Shown piece after piece: positions 1-8,863 of a DNA stretch of 58,989 bases; position 1 is the first letter of the stretch; each line of letters opens with the position of its first letter. The position numbers and the translations under genes are program-made. Source of the stretch: GCA-002728855 sp036340635 (lineage in GTDB: Bacteria; Bacteroidota; Bacteroidia; Flavobacteriales; Flavobacteriaceae); contig JAYYYF010000033.1 in NCBI GenBank assembly GCA_036340635.1, positions 1 to 58,989 of the forward strand, given 5' to 3'. The notes beneath the pieces were generated by a model, which was not told the origin of the DNA, did no database searches, and saw only the letters and a program-made list of their open reading frames with translations.

Positions 1-304
1 GAGCAAAATTATCAAACATCAAATCATATGCTGGGTGAACTGCTACTAGTTGACCCTGAAGATGAGTTGAAAGTTCAGTAATTTCAAGGCCATAAGAATT
101 TATTTTCCCTTTTAGTTCGTCACAATAAGTTTGGCTTTCAGCAGCTTTATCTAAGTCAATTAAAAAATTTTCCCAAGTGGGTATTTGTATTCCTTTATAG
201 CCTAAGTTAGAAGCCCATTTACACATTCCATCCAGGGAATTAAAAGGGGCTTTACTGTCTACAAATTGAGCTAAGAATATACCAGGTCCTTTTATAGTTT
301 TCAT
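1..304 (-). CDS. Sugar phosphate isomerase/epimerase, N-terminal part only (cut by window edge)
   Basis: The first 101 codons of a gene that runs off the left edge, read from the ATG at 304. The protein opens with KTIKGPGIFLAQF and goes on through FNSLDGMCKWASNLGYKGIQ and GLEITELSTHLQGQLVAV. This is the usual opening of Bacteroidota TIM-barrel isomerases of the xylose isomerase-like/AP endonuclease 2 superfamily: a first strand with the substrate loop, then a 'GYKGIQIP' second strand. No signal peptide is visible, so it is probably cytoplasmic. It is the last visible gene of a minus-strand run (isomerase, permease, Gfo/Idh oxidoreductase, this gene), 11 bases after the oxidoreductase, which suggests co-transcription and a role in handling an oxidised or epimerised sugar. 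The C-terminal metal ligands lie outside the window, so catalytic competence cannot be judged. Confidence 0.8.
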   Translation of the reverse strand, partial: MKTIKGPGIFLAQFVDSKAPFNSLDGMCKWASNLGYKGIQIPTWENFLIDLDKAAESQTYCDELKGKINSYGLEITELSTHLQGQLVAVHPAYDLMFDNFA

Positions 305-315
305 ATGATCATAAT

Positions 316-1446
316 TTAAAGTTTAAGCCAAATATTACCTTTGGTATCGGATTCAACAACTTTTTCAATAAATTTCATTCCTCTTACTCCTTCTTCAAGT
401 GTTGGAAAACCACCATCAAAATTTTTGACACCCCTAATTTTTCTAGCCACACCATTGTATATGTTACCCATAGAGTCAAATATACCCTCAGGGTGACCCG
501 CTGGGAGTTTAGTATCTTGTAATGAAAATTCAGATAAATAAGGGTTTCCTGGTTTTAAAACTTGTAAGGGTTTATCGCTTGTTAAGTAATACAGATAGTT
601 TGGATTTTCTTGTTCCCATCTAAAACCACCTTTATCTCCATAGATAGCTACTGTCAAATTATTTTCTTCACCAGTTGCAATTTGACTCGCTCTAATAACT
701 CCTTTACTGTGATCAGAAAATCTGATTAAAACTGTTCCATCAACATCCAATTCATTATCCTCATAGAGGTGATTTAAATCTGCTAAAACTTCTTTAACCT
801 TCATATCCGTTAGATATTCTAACATATGATAAGCATGAGTTCCAATATCTCCCATACAGCAACTTATACCAGATTTTTCAGGCTGTAAGCGCCAGGTTGT
901 TGATCTTTTTTCTACATCATGAATTATTGGATTTATCCAACCTTGATAATATTGCATATCAACTTTTTGAACCTTACCAATCACTCCATTTTTTATCATA
1001 TCTTTCATTTGTCGAACGATAGGATATCCAGTGTAAGTATATGTAACGGCAAATGCAGCATTATTTTTTTTCTGAAGTTCTTGAAGTTCAACTGCTTCGT
1101 CATAAGAGGTAGTTAATGGTTTTTCACAGATTACATTAAAGTTGTTTTCTAAGAGTTTTTTTGCCATTGGATAGTGAAGAAAATTTGGAGTCAAAACTGA
1201 AACTACTTCCATTCTTTCATCTTTTGATTTTTTATTCTCCTCTTCAATTAGGGTATCAAAATCTTTATAAATACGATCTGTTTTAAGACCTATTTCTTTG
1301 GCAAAACTTATACTTTCTTCCCAATTTGGATTAAAAACGCCACCGACGATTTCATAAGAATCAAACATCTGTGAAGCAATTCGGTGCAATACTCCAATTA
1401 ATGAGTCTCCGCCGCCGCCAACTATTCCAAGTCTAATTTTATTCAT
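316..1446 (-). CDS. Gfo/Idh/MocA family NAD(P)-dependent oxidoreductase
   Basis: A 376-residue protein of normal family length. The N-terminal Rossmann fold shows a glycine-rich nucleotide loop (IVGGGGDSLIG, residues 8-18). The family hallmark EKP (residues 108-110, in VICEKPL) supplies the catalytic lysine, and GDIGTHAYH (199-207) carries the catalytic Asp/His segment. The GGGGDS loop is typical of Bacteroidota and Planctomycetes members that act on sugars, inositols or 3-keto sugars. No signal peptide is seen, so it is likely cytoplasmic. It sits 12 bases downstream of the MFS permease and 11 bases upstream of an isomerase. With a GMC dehydrogenase divergent from the operon, I infer that it reduces or oxidises a keto-sugar imported by the permease. 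The exact substrate cannot be told from sequence. Confidence 0.9.
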   Translation of the reverse strand: MNKIRLGIVGGGGDSLIGVLHRIASQMFDSYEIVGGVFNPNWEESISFAKEIGLKTDRIYKDFDTLIEEENKKSKDERMEVVSVLTPNFLHYPMAKKLLENNFNVICEKPLTTSYDEAVELQELQKKNNAAFAVTYTYTGYPIVRQMKDMIKNGVIGKVQKVDMQYYQGWINPIIHDVEKRSTTWRLQPEKSGISCCMGDIGTHAYHMLEYLTDMKVKEVLADLNHLYEDNELDVDGTVLIRFSDHSKGVIRASQIATGEENNLTVAIYGDKGGFRWEQENPNYLYYLTSDKPLQVLKPGNPYLSEFSLQDTKLPAGHPEGIFDSMGNIYNGVARKIRGVKNFDGGFPTLEEGVRGMKFIEKVVESDTKGNIWLKL

Positions 1447-1458
1447 AAGTTTTATTTT

Positions 1459-2664
1459 TTATTGTTTAAGTTCTATTTTTTCATTTTTAAATGTTAGGAC
1501 AAAAAATATTAGCACTAATAGTGCAAATCCAGAAGGAATCATCCAGATTTGCGTCCAATCATGACCTCCATCCACAACGTATTGATCTGTTATGTATCCA
1601 GCTGATCTAAAACCAACAAGCATACCTAAGCCATAAGTGGCAAGAGTAATTAGTCCCTGAGCAGAACTTTTAAATTGCTCACCCGCTTTGTTGTCAGTGT
1701 ATATTTGACCTGAAACAAAGAAAAAATCATAACAAATTCCGTGTAGAATTACTCCCAAAATTAACATCCATGATTTTTCACCAACATCTCCATATGCAAA
1801 TAGAACATATCTAAGAACCCATGCGAGCATTCCTACAATTAAAGTCATTTTTATTCCATAGCGTTTTAAAAAAATTGGAAGCAGCAAAATGAAAAGAGCT
1901 TCGGATATTTGACCTAAAGACATAACCGCTGCAGCTCTAGCCATCCCAAGTTCATTTAAGAACTGATTGGCATGTTGATAATAAAATGCTAATGGGATGC
2001 ATATTAAAATAGATGATATAAAAAAGATTAAATATTTTTTGTCATTTAAAAGAGAAAGGGCATCAAGACCTAAAATCTTTTTTATGCTATAATCTCCTTT
2101 ATCCGCAGTAGGAGGTGTGCTAGGAAGGATAAAACTAAAAAGACCAAGAAGAGCAGAAGCTGCTGCAGTTAGATAGAATGTATAAGCTAACAAATTTTGT
2201 GATTCCCAACCTAAAAAACCAATAACCAAACCGGCAATTATCCACCCAACTGTACCAAAAACCCTAATCGGGGGAAATTCTTTAGAAGGATCACTCATTT
2301 GCCTGAAGGCAACTGAGTTAACTAATGCCAATGTTGGCATATACAATATCATATATAAAAGAACAAATGGATAGAAAGAAGAAAAATTATCTGAACTTCC
2401 TGCCATATAAAGAAGTATTGCTCCAATAATGTGTAAAAAACCAAGAATTTTTTGAGCTGAAAAATAACGATCAGCAATTAAGCCAATAATAAATGGAGCG
2501 ATAATAGCTCCGATAGATTGGGTTTCATATGCATTTGCTAGTTGTAAGCCAGTTGCATTAAATGATTGGGAAAGAAATGTCCCCATAGTTACAAACCATC
2601 CTCCCCAAATAAAAAATTCGAGGAACATCATAAAAGAAAGTTTTGTTCTTGTTAAAAGATTCAA
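1459..2664 (-). CDS. MFS transporter of the nucleoside:H+ symporter (NHS/YegT-like) type
   Basis: A 401-residue, very hydrophobic protein with about 12 predicted membrane spans. The opening KLSFMMFLEFFIWGGWFVTMG, with internal APFIIGLIADRYF, is the signature of the nucleoside/H+ symporter family (PF03825). Bacteroidota commonly carry members of this family in sugar and glycoside loci. The start is TTG at 2664, two codons after the stop of the upstream isomerase, which points to translational coupling. The first ATG is at residue 12 and would cut into the conserved N-terminus, so TTG is preferred. Its place between an isomerase and a Gfo/Idh oxidoreductase suggests uptake of a sugar or keto-sugar rather than a nucleoside; that part is inference. 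Confidence 0.85.
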   Translation of the reverse strand: MNLLTRTKLSFMMFLEFFIWGGWFVTMGTFLSQSFNATGLQLANAYETQSIGAIIAPFIIGLIADRYFSAQKILGFLHIIGAILLYMAGSSDNFSSFYPFVLLYMILYMPTLALVNSVAFRQMSDPSKEFPPIRVFGTVGWIIAGLVIGFLGWESQNLLAYTFYLTAAASALLGLFSFILPSTPPTADKGDYSIKKILGLDALSLLNDKKYLIFFISSILICIPLAFYYQHANQFLNELGMARAAAVMSLGQISEALFILLLPIFLKRYGIKMTLIVGMLAWVLRYVLFAYGDVGEKSWMLILGVILHGICYDFFFVSGQIYTDNKAGEQFKSSAQGLITLATYGLGMLVGFRSAGYITDQYVVDGGHDWTQIWMIPSGFALLVLIFFVLTFKNEKIELKQ

Positions 2665-2670
2665 TTTGAT

Positions 2671-3630
2671 TTAAATTTCACTTGCGGCCTTTAATAGAAG
2701 ATTTTTTGTTGCAATTATTCCATCTTCTTCTGACAGGGATATTTTTTCATATTCAACACCTATGTAGCCATTATATCCCGCTTCTTTAACTATAGAAAGC
2801 ATCTTTTTATAGTCTATTTCCGTTTCATTTCCATTTTCATCAAAAGCATGAGATTTTGCACTAACAGCAAATGCCTTTGGCATGAGTTTTTTCACTCCTT
2901 CATACTTATCGTATTCATTTTCACATCCATTATCACCATAACCCCATTTTCTTGAAATACAAAAATTACCAAAGTCAGGCAGTGTCCCACAGTTGTCATT
3001 ATTAACATTCTCCATTACTTCCATTAGAAGATCAGCATCGGAAGAAAGCCCACCATGATTTTCAACAATAATATTAATATTATAATCTGAGGCATAATCT
3101 GATAATTTACTAAGACTTTCACTAGAGGTAACTTTCCATTTTTCAGCATCACTGGTTCCATGAAGATTTACTCTTATGGAGTGACAACCCATCTCACTTG
3201 CAGCCTCAACCCAAATTTTATGATTTTCTACTGCTTCAAGTCTGTTTTTTTTATTTAACGTTGATAAATTTCCCTCATCATCAATCATTATTAAAACATT
3301 TCTTAATCCAAGATCATTTGTAATCTTATTATTTTTCATAATGAAAGATTTAACAGCCTTTGATTTCTGCTTACTCTTCATTACATCATTGTAGAGTGTA
3401 TTAACATATTCAAGTCCCTCAAATTGATGTTTTTTTGCAAAATTCCCAAAATCATATGGAGACATTTTCCCGCTTTGAATGCTATTGTGAAGGGACCACT
3501 GTGCAAGAGATAGTTTAAAAAAAGGAGCATTCCCAATGATCAATGACGAATACTTTTCTGACGCAAAGCCACCCATTGAAGTTCCTAACCCAGTAACTCC
3601 AAGGATAGATAAGAATTTTTTTCTTTTCAT
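2671..3630 (-). CDS. Exported TIM-barrel sugar isomerase/epimerase (hydroxypyruvate isomerase-like)
   Basis: 319 residues. The N-terminus KRKKFLSILGVTGLGTS has a twin-basic start, a hydrophobic stretch and small residues, like Tat/Sec signals on Bacteroidota sugar enzymes (RK rather than a perfect RR). The mature part is a TIM barrel of the AP endonuclease 2/xylose isomerase superfamily. Metal-site segments are visible: IIVENHGG (Glu/His), CGTLPDFGNF (Asp) and a late YIGVEYE (Glu). The usual family length is 280-330. It is the first gene of the minus-strand operon, diverging from the GMC dehydrogenase across a 117-base spacer. I infer that it isomerises or epimerises a sugar in the periplasm, possibly the product of the dehydrogenase. 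The substrate is unknown. Confidence 0.85.
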   Translation of the reverse strand: MKRKKFLSILGVTGLGTSMGGFASEKYSSLIIGNAPFFKLSLAQWSLHNSIQSGKMSPYDFGNFAKKHQFEGLEYVNTLYNDVMKSKQKSKAVKSFIMKNNKITNDLGLRNVLIMIDDEGNLSTLNKKNRLEAVENHKIWVEAASEMGCHSIRVNLHGTSDAEKWKVTSSESLSKLSDYASDYNINIIVENHGGLSSDADLLMEVMENVNNDNCGTLPDFGNFCISRKWGYGDNGCENEYDKYEGVKKLMPKAFAVSAKSHAFDENGNETEIDYKKMLSIVKEAGYNGYIGVEYEKISLSEEDGIIATKNLLLKAASEI

Positions 3631-3747
3631 AGGTCTTTTTTATTTTTATGTTAAAATACACCAAAATTTTAAATAATTGTCAATTTAATAAATCTAGGAC
3701 TTTGTTAGAATATTTATATTTTAGCTGAATTGAAATAAAACAATATA

Positions 3748-5442
3748 ATGGAAAATAAGTTTGATGCTATAGTTGTAGGCACTGGGATTAGTGGAGGATG
3801 GGCTGCAAAAGAACTTTGTGAAAAGGGATTGAAAACATTAGTCCTTGAGAGAGGAAGAATGCTAAAACATATTGAAGACTATAAGACCATGAATGATGAC
3901 CATTGGGATTATGAAGTAGGTGATCGAATTACTCAAGAAATAAGAAAGCATCAACCCAAGCAAAGTAGAACAGGATATGTTAATACAGAGGCTACTAAAC
4001 ATTTATTTGTGGACGACATTAAACATCCATATAATGAAGAAAAACAATTTGATTGGATACGTGGATATCATGTAGGAGGTCGTTCAATAACTTGGGGTAG
4101 ACAAGTTTATCGGTGGAGTGATTTTGATTTTGAAGCAAACGCAAAAGAGGGAATAGCAGTAGACTGGCCAATTCGATATAAAGATATCTCTCCTTGGTAT
4201 GATTATGTTGAAAAATATATTGGTATAAGTGGAGAAAAATTAGGACTTCCGCAACTCCCAGACGGACAGTTTTTAAAGCCTATGGAATTAAACTGTATCG
4301 AAGATAAATTGAAAAAATCAATCAGTAAGAATTATACCGATAGGTTACTCACAATTGGAAGAGTGGCTCACATAACTGATGGTACAAAACCGGGAATGGG
4401 AAGGGTTAGTTGTCAATATAGAAATAGGTGTCGTAGAGGGTGTCCTTTTGGATCATATTTCAGTAGCAACTCATCTACTTTGCCTGCTGCAGAAGCCACT
4501 GGAAATATGACTTTAAGACCCAATTCCATTGTCCATCAAGTTCTATACGATAAAGATAAAAAGCTAGCTACTGGTGTAAGTGTAATAGATTCAGAGACGA
4601 AAGAAGTTGTTGAATTTAAAGCCAAGATTGTTTTTCTTTGCGCTTCAGCTATTCCCTCTACCTCAATACTAATGCAATCAAAATCAGAAAGATTCCCTAA
4701 TGGGATGGGTAATGATTGTGGAGAATTAGGGCATAACATCATGGATCATCATTTTAAAGTTGGAGCAAGAGCATCATTTGATGGGTTTAAAGATCGGTAC
4801 TATACGGGGAGGCGTCCAAATGGAATTTATATTCCAAGGTTTAGAAACATTGGCGGAAACACTAATCAGAAAGATTTTGTCAGAGGCTATGGTTATCAAG
4901 GAGGAGGAGGAAGATCTGGGTGGTCAGATATGGTTAAGGAGGAGATGGCTTACGGAAAGGATTTTAAAAAGGCGATACTTGAACCTGGTGATTGGGGTAT
5001 AGGATTAAATGGTTTTGGCGAAATTTTACCTTATCATGAGAATAGAATGTTTTTGGATTATGAAAAAAAGGATCAATGGGGACTTCCTACCATTACATTT
5101 GATGCTGAAATAAAAGAAAATGAGCTCAACATGAGAAAAGACATGAAGCAACAAGCCTATGATATGTTAGAGTCAGCAGGATTTAAAAATATAAAAGCTA
5201 CAGAGAGCACATATGGTTTTGGAATTGGTATTCATGAGATGGGTACTGCAAGAATGGGTAGAGACCCTAAAACATCTGTTTTGGATGGAAACAACAGATT
5301 ACATCATGTAAAAAATGTATATGTTACCGATGGGGCATGCATGACTTCTGCTGCAAATCAAAATCCTTCAATTACCTATATGGCATTAACTGCAAGGGCC
5401 GCAAATCATGCTGTTGGAGAGTTAAAAAAGATGAATATTTGA
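3748..5442 (+). CDS. GMC-family FAD-dependent sugar dehydrogenase, large subunit
   Basis: 564 residues, the usual size of bacterial GMC dehydrogenases. It opens with an FAD-binding dinucleotide fold, GTGISGGWAAKELCEKG (residues 12-28), followed by LVLERGR. HVGGRSITWGRQ is the second flavin contact. The C-terminal GMC_oxred_C domain shows HEMGTARMG with the catalytic His and NPSIT with the catalytic Asn/adjacent loop, so all key parts are present. CQYRNRCRRGCPFGS resembles the cysteine-rich segment of gluconate/fructose/glucoside dehydrogenase large subunits. It has no signal peptide of its own. The next gene is a Tat-signal small subunit 10 bases downstream, so co-export of the pair as a folded complex is likely. 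Related pairs oxidise gluconate or position 3 of glucosides; a glucoside 3-dehydrogenase role is my inference from the isomerase and Gfo/Idh neighbours. Confidence 0.9.
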   Translation: MENKFDAIVVGTGISGGWAAKELCEKGLKTLVLERGRMLKHIEDYKTMNDDHWDYEVGDRITQEIRKHQPKQSRTGYVNTEATKHLFVDDIKHPYNEEKQFDWIRGYHVGGRSITWGRQVYRWSDFDFEANAKEGIAVDWPIRYKDISPWYDYVEKYIGISGEKLGLPQLPDGQFLKPMELNCIEDKLKKSISKNYTDRLLTIGRVAHITDGTKPGMGRVSCQYRNRCRRGCPFGSYFSSNSSTLPAAEATGNMTLRPNSIVHQVLYDKDKKLATGVSVIDSETKEVVEFKAKIVFLCASAIPSTSILMQSKSERFPNGMGNDCGELGHNIMDHHFKVGARASFDGFKDRYYTGRRPNGIYIPRFRNIGGNTNQKDFVRGYGYQGGGGRSGWSDMVKEEMAYGKDFKKAILEPGDWGIGLNGFGEILPYHENRMFLDYEKKDQWGLPTITFDAEIKENELNMRKDMKQQAYDMLESAGFKNIKATESTYGFGIGIHEMGTARMGRDPKTSVLDGNNRLHHVKNVYVTDGACMTSAANQNPSITYMALTARAANHAVGELKKMNI

Positions 5443-5452
5443 AAACAATACT

Positions 5453-6100
5453 ATGGATAGAAGAGAGGTTATAAAAAAAATCGGGTTTTCTTTTGGGACA
5501 GCTACCCTTGCGCCCTCCCTTTTAAGCGTTCTTAATGGATGCGATTTTAAAGAGGAAGGATGGCAACCAAAATTTCTTTCACATCAAGAGTATGATATGA
5601 CTGAAAAAATAACAGATATTTTTATTCCCGTAACTGAAATTCCAGGGGCAAAAGAATTAAATCTAACAAGATTTATTGATGCTCATTATGAATTGATGTT
5701 GGGATCTAAAGAACAGGAAAACATGAAATTTTTGATGAAGGAATTTTCTGATATGCTTCTTGAAAAAACTTCTAAAAAGAAATTAGACAAAGTTGTAACT
5801 TCTGAATATGAAAATCAATTGTCAAGACTTTTAAAGGCTGATAAAGAAGATAGACAAAAATGGCAAAAATCTTATAACGATTATACCAAAAAGTTGAGTC
5901 AAGGGGAAACTATAAAACCTTTATCAAAAACTATCAATTCATTTATTTTTTTAAATGGTCTTCGTCAACTATCTATATGGGGATTTAGAAACAGTGAGTA
6001 TATAGGTGAAAAAGTTTTAGCTTATGATCCAGTTCCTGGTCAGCAAAAAGGATGTGTTGATCTAATGGAAACTACAGGAGGAAAATCTTGGTCTATTTAA
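5453..6100 (+). CDS. Gluconate 2-dehydrogenase subunit 3 family protein (Tat-exported lipoprotein small subunit)
   Basis: 215 residues. The N-terminus MDRREVIKKIGFSFGTATLA is a Tat-type signal (RR at residues 3-4), and LSVLNGC gives a lipobox cysteine at residue 30, so the mature protein is probably membrane-anchored on the periplasmic side. The remainder matches the gluconate 2-dehydrogenase subunit 3 family (PF13618) in layout: ITDIFIPVTEIPGAKELN near residue 55, a long charged helical middle, and an aromatic C-terminal segment. Its role in known systems is to chaperone, export and anchor the GMC flavoprotein. It lies 10 bases after the GMC gene and surely forms an operon with it. Its last 8 bases overlap the convergent azurin gene. 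No cytochrome c subunit gene follows, unlike classic three-subunit dehydrogenases. Confidence 0.85.
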   Translation: MDRREVIKKIGFSFGTATLAPSLLSVLNGCDFKEEGWQPKFLSHQEYDMTEKITDIFIPVTEIPGAKELNLTRFIDAHYELMLGSKEQENMKFLMKEFSDMLLEKTSKKKLDKVVTSEYENQLSRLLKADKEDRQKWQKSYNDYTKKLSQGETIKPLSKTINSFIFLNGLRQLSIWGFRNSEYIGEKVLAYDPVPGQQKGCVDLMETTGGKSWSI

Positions 6101-6584
6101 CAACAAGTTTACCCTTCATTAAACCCCAGTGTCCAGGGAAGGTACATATATAAGTGTAGTAACCTTTTTCCGGAGCATCAAAGGTTATGGTATCACTTTC
6201 CCCTCCACCGATAAGTTTTGTATAAACTAATACTTCATCACCTTCAGGAATATATTCATTATTTTTTGCTAAAACGGCTTTTTCAGCAAAGGCAGTAACA
6301 TCAACATCTTTCTTTAATAATACAAAATTATGACCCATTACAGATTTATCCATTTTCCCTATGTGGTTCAACGTTAAAGTAATTTTTTGTCCAGACTGAA
6401 CCAACAGCATGTTTTTGTCAAATCTCATTAAATCATCTGAGTTTAAAATAATATTTATTTCATTTTCGTCTTTTGCTTCAATCTTAGGATTAGAGTTAAC
6501 CTTATTATCCCCTTTTTTATTAGTATTTCCACAACTATAAATTAACAAAATTGTTAGGGAAATAAATGGATGTAAAAATTTCAT
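6093..6584 (-). CDS. Azurin-like blue copper lipoprotein
   Basis: 163 residues from the ATG at 6584. The start is a lipoprotein signal, MKFLHPFISLTILLIYSC, with the acceptor Cys at 18. All azurin copper ligands are visible: His in MGHNFVLL, then CTFPGHWGLM near the C-terminus with the Cys-x4-His-x3-Met spacing. It is a periplasmic single-electron carrier, normally linked to cytochromes or dehydrogenases. A longer reading from a TTG at 6602 is rejected because that TTG is part of a TAnnTTTG promoter box (6600-6607). The gene is convergent with the GMC dehydrogenase operon and overlaps it by 8 bases. I infer, without proof, that it could take electrons from that dehydrogenase. Family assignment is secure; partner assignment is not. 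Confidence 0.92.
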   Translation of the reverse strand: MKFLHPFISLTILLIYSCGNTNKKGDNKVNSNPKIEAKDENEINIILNSDDLMRFDKNMLLVQSGQKITLTLNHIGKMDKSVMGHNFVLLKKDVDVTAFAEKAVLAKNNEYIPEGDEVLVYTKLIGGGESDTITFDAPEKGYYTYICTFPGHWGLMKGKLVVK

Positions 6585-6599
6585 AAATTTGATTTGCCA

Positions 6600-6607
6600 C
6601 AAATTTA
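6600..6607 (-). promoter_or_regulatory. -7 promoter element (TAAATTTG) for azurin
   Basis: A perfect match to the Bacteroidota TAnnTTTG element on the minus strand, ending 15 bases before the azurin ATG. The expected transcript start is 4-7 bases past the G, giving a leader of about 10 bases. No clear TTG -33 element was located. Confidence 0.5.
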
Positions 6608-6627
6608 ATAATTAAACTTTATTTAAA

Positions 6628-7911
6628 ATGAAATACATTTTCTTCTCTCTTCTTTTTTCTTTTTCTTTTTCTTTTTGTCAAGAGCATGAGATTGAAAAGA
6701 AATATTTAAGAGAAATAAAAACTGTTACAAAAAACAAAAAAGTCAAAAAATCATTCGATTATATATTACAACAAGAACCCTTTACATATGAAAATTTGAT
6801 AAAATTAACGGAGATAGAAGCTCCACCATTCAAAGAAAAAAATAGGGCTACTGTTTTTAAAAATATGATTGAAGAAATAGGAATTGATTCTGTTTGGATT
6901 GATTTAGAGGGGAATGTAGTTGGACTTTTGAAAGGGCAAGAAGGATCTAGAACGGTCGGTCTGGATGCTCATTTGGATACGGTTTTTCCAGAAGGCACAG
7001 ATGTTAAGGTAAGAATTAAGAATGACACCCTTTATGCCCCTGGAATTGCAGATGATACCAGAGGATTAAGTATGCTTCTTACAATTCTTAAAACGATAAA
7101 TAATAATGATATAAGTCTTAGAGATAATTTACTGTTTATTGGAACTGTAGGAGAAGAAGGGTTAGGAGATTTGAGAGGGGTGAAGTATCTTTTTAGGGAA
7201 GGAGCCCTTAAGATAGATTCTTGGATTTCAATTGATGGCGGGAGTATAGGAAGGGTTAATAATAAAGGGTTAGGGTCTTATCGGTATAGGATTGCTTTCG
7301 AGGGACCTGGAGGCCATTCTTGGGGCTCATTTGGCCTAGTTAATCCTCATCATGCATTAGGAAAAGCAATTGATTTATTTGTTAATGCAGCAGATAGTTA
7401 CACCTCTTCGGGACCAAAAACTAGCTATAATGTTGGGATTATAAAAGGAGGGACCTCAATTAATTCAATCCCTTTTGAATCAATTATGGAGGTAGATATA
7501 AGATCTGTTGATCCTAAAAGACTTGATGAGATGGAAAAGATTCTTGAAAATTGTGTCAAAGAGGCTTTAAATGATCAAAATGAGAGAAAGAGAATAGGGG
7601 CTAATTTAAGTTTTACAATTGATAAAATTGGTAATCGTCCTTCTGGTGAATTGTCTTCTTCTTTGCCCCTAGTTCAGAGGGCAATGGCAGCAACTAAGTA
7701 TTTTGGCAAAACACCTAGATTAACTCGCGGCTCAACGAATTCTAATATTCCGATTTCTCTTGGCATACCTTCTGTGACAATTGGGAGAGGAGGGCAAGGA
7801 GGTAATGCTCATTCATTAGCAGAGTGGTGGTATAACGATAATGGACACAGATCAATTCAACTTTCACTTTTGTTAGTTCTCATGGAAACAGGTTTTTTAG
7901 AGACTAAATAA
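6628..7911 (+). CDS. M20-family metallopeptidase, secreted
   Basis: 427 residues. A signal peptide is obvious (MKYIFFSLLFSFSFSFCQ). The di-zinc M20/M28-type catalytic segments follow in order: GLDAHLDTVFP (His115, Asp117 as the first-site motif HLD), GIADDTRG (bridging Asp), GTVGEEGLGD (catalytic Glu-Glu), and a late GGQGGNAHS supplying the last His. The insert GPGGHSWGSFG marks the dimerisation domain. Closest in layout to peptidase T/ArgE/DapE-like M20 peptidases of Bacteroidota, which trim di- and tripeptides. The protein should work in the periplasm or be outer-membrane facing. Its 3' end overlaps the convergent EamA transporter gene by 55 bases, an unusually long tail-to-tail overlap. 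The substrate cannot be deduced. Confidence 0.88.
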   Translation: MKYIFFSLLFSFSFSFCQEHEIEKKYLREIKTVTKNKKVKKSFDYILQQEPFTYENLIKLTEIEAPPFKEKNRATVFKNMIEEIGIDSVWIDLEGNVVGLLKGQEGSRTVGLDAHLDTVFPEGTDVKVRIKNDTLYAPGIADDTRGLSMLLTILKTINNNDISLRDNLLFIGTVGEEGLGDLRGVKYLFREGALKIDSWISIDGGSIGRVNNKGLGSYRYRIAFEGPGGHSWGSFGLVNPHHALGKAIDLFVNAADSYTSSGPKTSYNVGIIKGGTSINSIPFESIMEVDIRSVDPKRLDEMEKILENCVKEALNDQNERKRIGANLSFTIDKIGNRPSGELSSSLPLVQRAMAATKYFGKTPRLTRGSTNSNIPISLGIPSVTIGRGGQGGNAHSLAEWWYNDNGHRSIQLSLLLVLMETGFLETK

Positions 7912-8768
7912 ACACCTGACAAAATCATCAAACATCCGCTTAATTTTATTAGGTCGAGCATGTCATTACCAGTTAATACGGCAAATGAAATTGCGATTAA
8001 TGGTTGTAAGTAGATAAATGCTCCAACAGTAGCTGCTGGTAGTCTTTTTAGAGCATAAATATTTAATAAATAAGTCATAAAGGTTGTTCCTAAAATGACA
8101 AAAAGTATTCTCCAAATTATATTTGGAGTTAATGAAACCCAGATTATCTCATTGAATTCTTTTATTGTAATTGGAAGGGATAAAACAAATCCAATGACAA
8201 AAAGCCATTTTAATAAGGTGATTGGATGATATTTATTCGTTATGGGTTTTACAACAATAATATAACCAGCGTAACTTGTTGAGTTTATTAGAAAAAGGAT
8301 GTTACCTAAGGTTATATTTGGAGCATTATACATACTTTTTGCTCCAAAAGCTATCAACAAAATGGCTCCACCAAAACCAAGTACAATTCCAAAAATTTTA
8401 ATTGTATTCATTTTTTCATTCAAAAAAATGGAGGAAAGAATCAAAATTAATATAGGTGAAATAGTTATAATGATTCCACTATTGATAGGAGTAGATAGTT
8501 CTAGACCTTTAAAAAAGGCATTCATGTTGATACACATCCCCAAAATAGAAGCGAAAAACATTCTTAAAAAATCTTCTTTAGCGACTTTTTCTCTTGGTAA
8601 AAAAAAACCGATAACCCAAAAAAGAATTGCTGCACCAGCTAATCTTAAAAAAATAAAACCAAATGCTCCAACATAATCAGGCATCACTTCTTTCGCAACT
8701 GTATGATTTATTCCATAAATCAATGTAGCTCCAAAAGCTGCCAATAATGCTAAAAATCTACTATTCAT
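7857..8768 (-). CDS. EamA/DMT-superfamily permease
   Basis: 303 residues from the ATG at 8768, with about 10 hydrophobic segments arranged as two repeated five-span EamA units (PF00892). The typical motifs are AAFGATLIYGINHTVAKEVMP at the first span and RLAGAAILFW in the second. The second repeat contains GTTFMTYLLNIYALKRLPAATVGAFIYLQPL, close to the canonical family motif before span 9. Members export or import metabolites such as amino acids; the substrate is unknown. An upstream TTG at 8789 would add seven residues before a normal family start, and that TTG lies in a near-consensus -7 box (TTTATTTG), so ATG is preferred. The last 55 bases overlap the M20 peptidase gene. Confidence 0.88.
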   Translation of the reverse strand: MNSRFLALLAAFGATLIYGINHTVAKEVMPDYVGAFGFIFLRLAGAAILFWVIGFFLPREKVAKEDFLRMFFASILGMCINMNAFFKGLELSTPINSGIIITISPILILILSSIFLNEKMNTIKIFGIVLGFGGAILLIAFGAKSMYNAPNITLGNILFLINSTSYAGYIIVVKPITNKYHPITLLKWLFVIGFVLSLPITIKEFNEIIWVSLTPNIIWRILFVILGTTFMTYLLNIYALKRLPAATVGAFIYLQPLIAISFAVLTGNDMLDLIKLSGCLMILSGVYLVSKKPVSMRTNKSES

Positions 8769-8837
8769 TTTTGTAAAATGACCTCGCAAATAAAATCATT
8801 TTTTATTTAAATGAAGATCAAATATTATAAAATCCAA

Positions 8838-8845
8838 TACATTTG
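8838..8845 (+). promoter_or_regulatory. -7 promoter element (TACATTTG) for the trans-sulfuration gene
   Basis: A perfect TAnnTTTG match 18 bases before the GTG start at 8864 (29 before the alternative TTG at 8875). The predicted leader is short. No convincing -33 TTG is seen. Confidence 0.45.
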
Positions 8846-8863
8846 TATATTCAGTAAACATAG

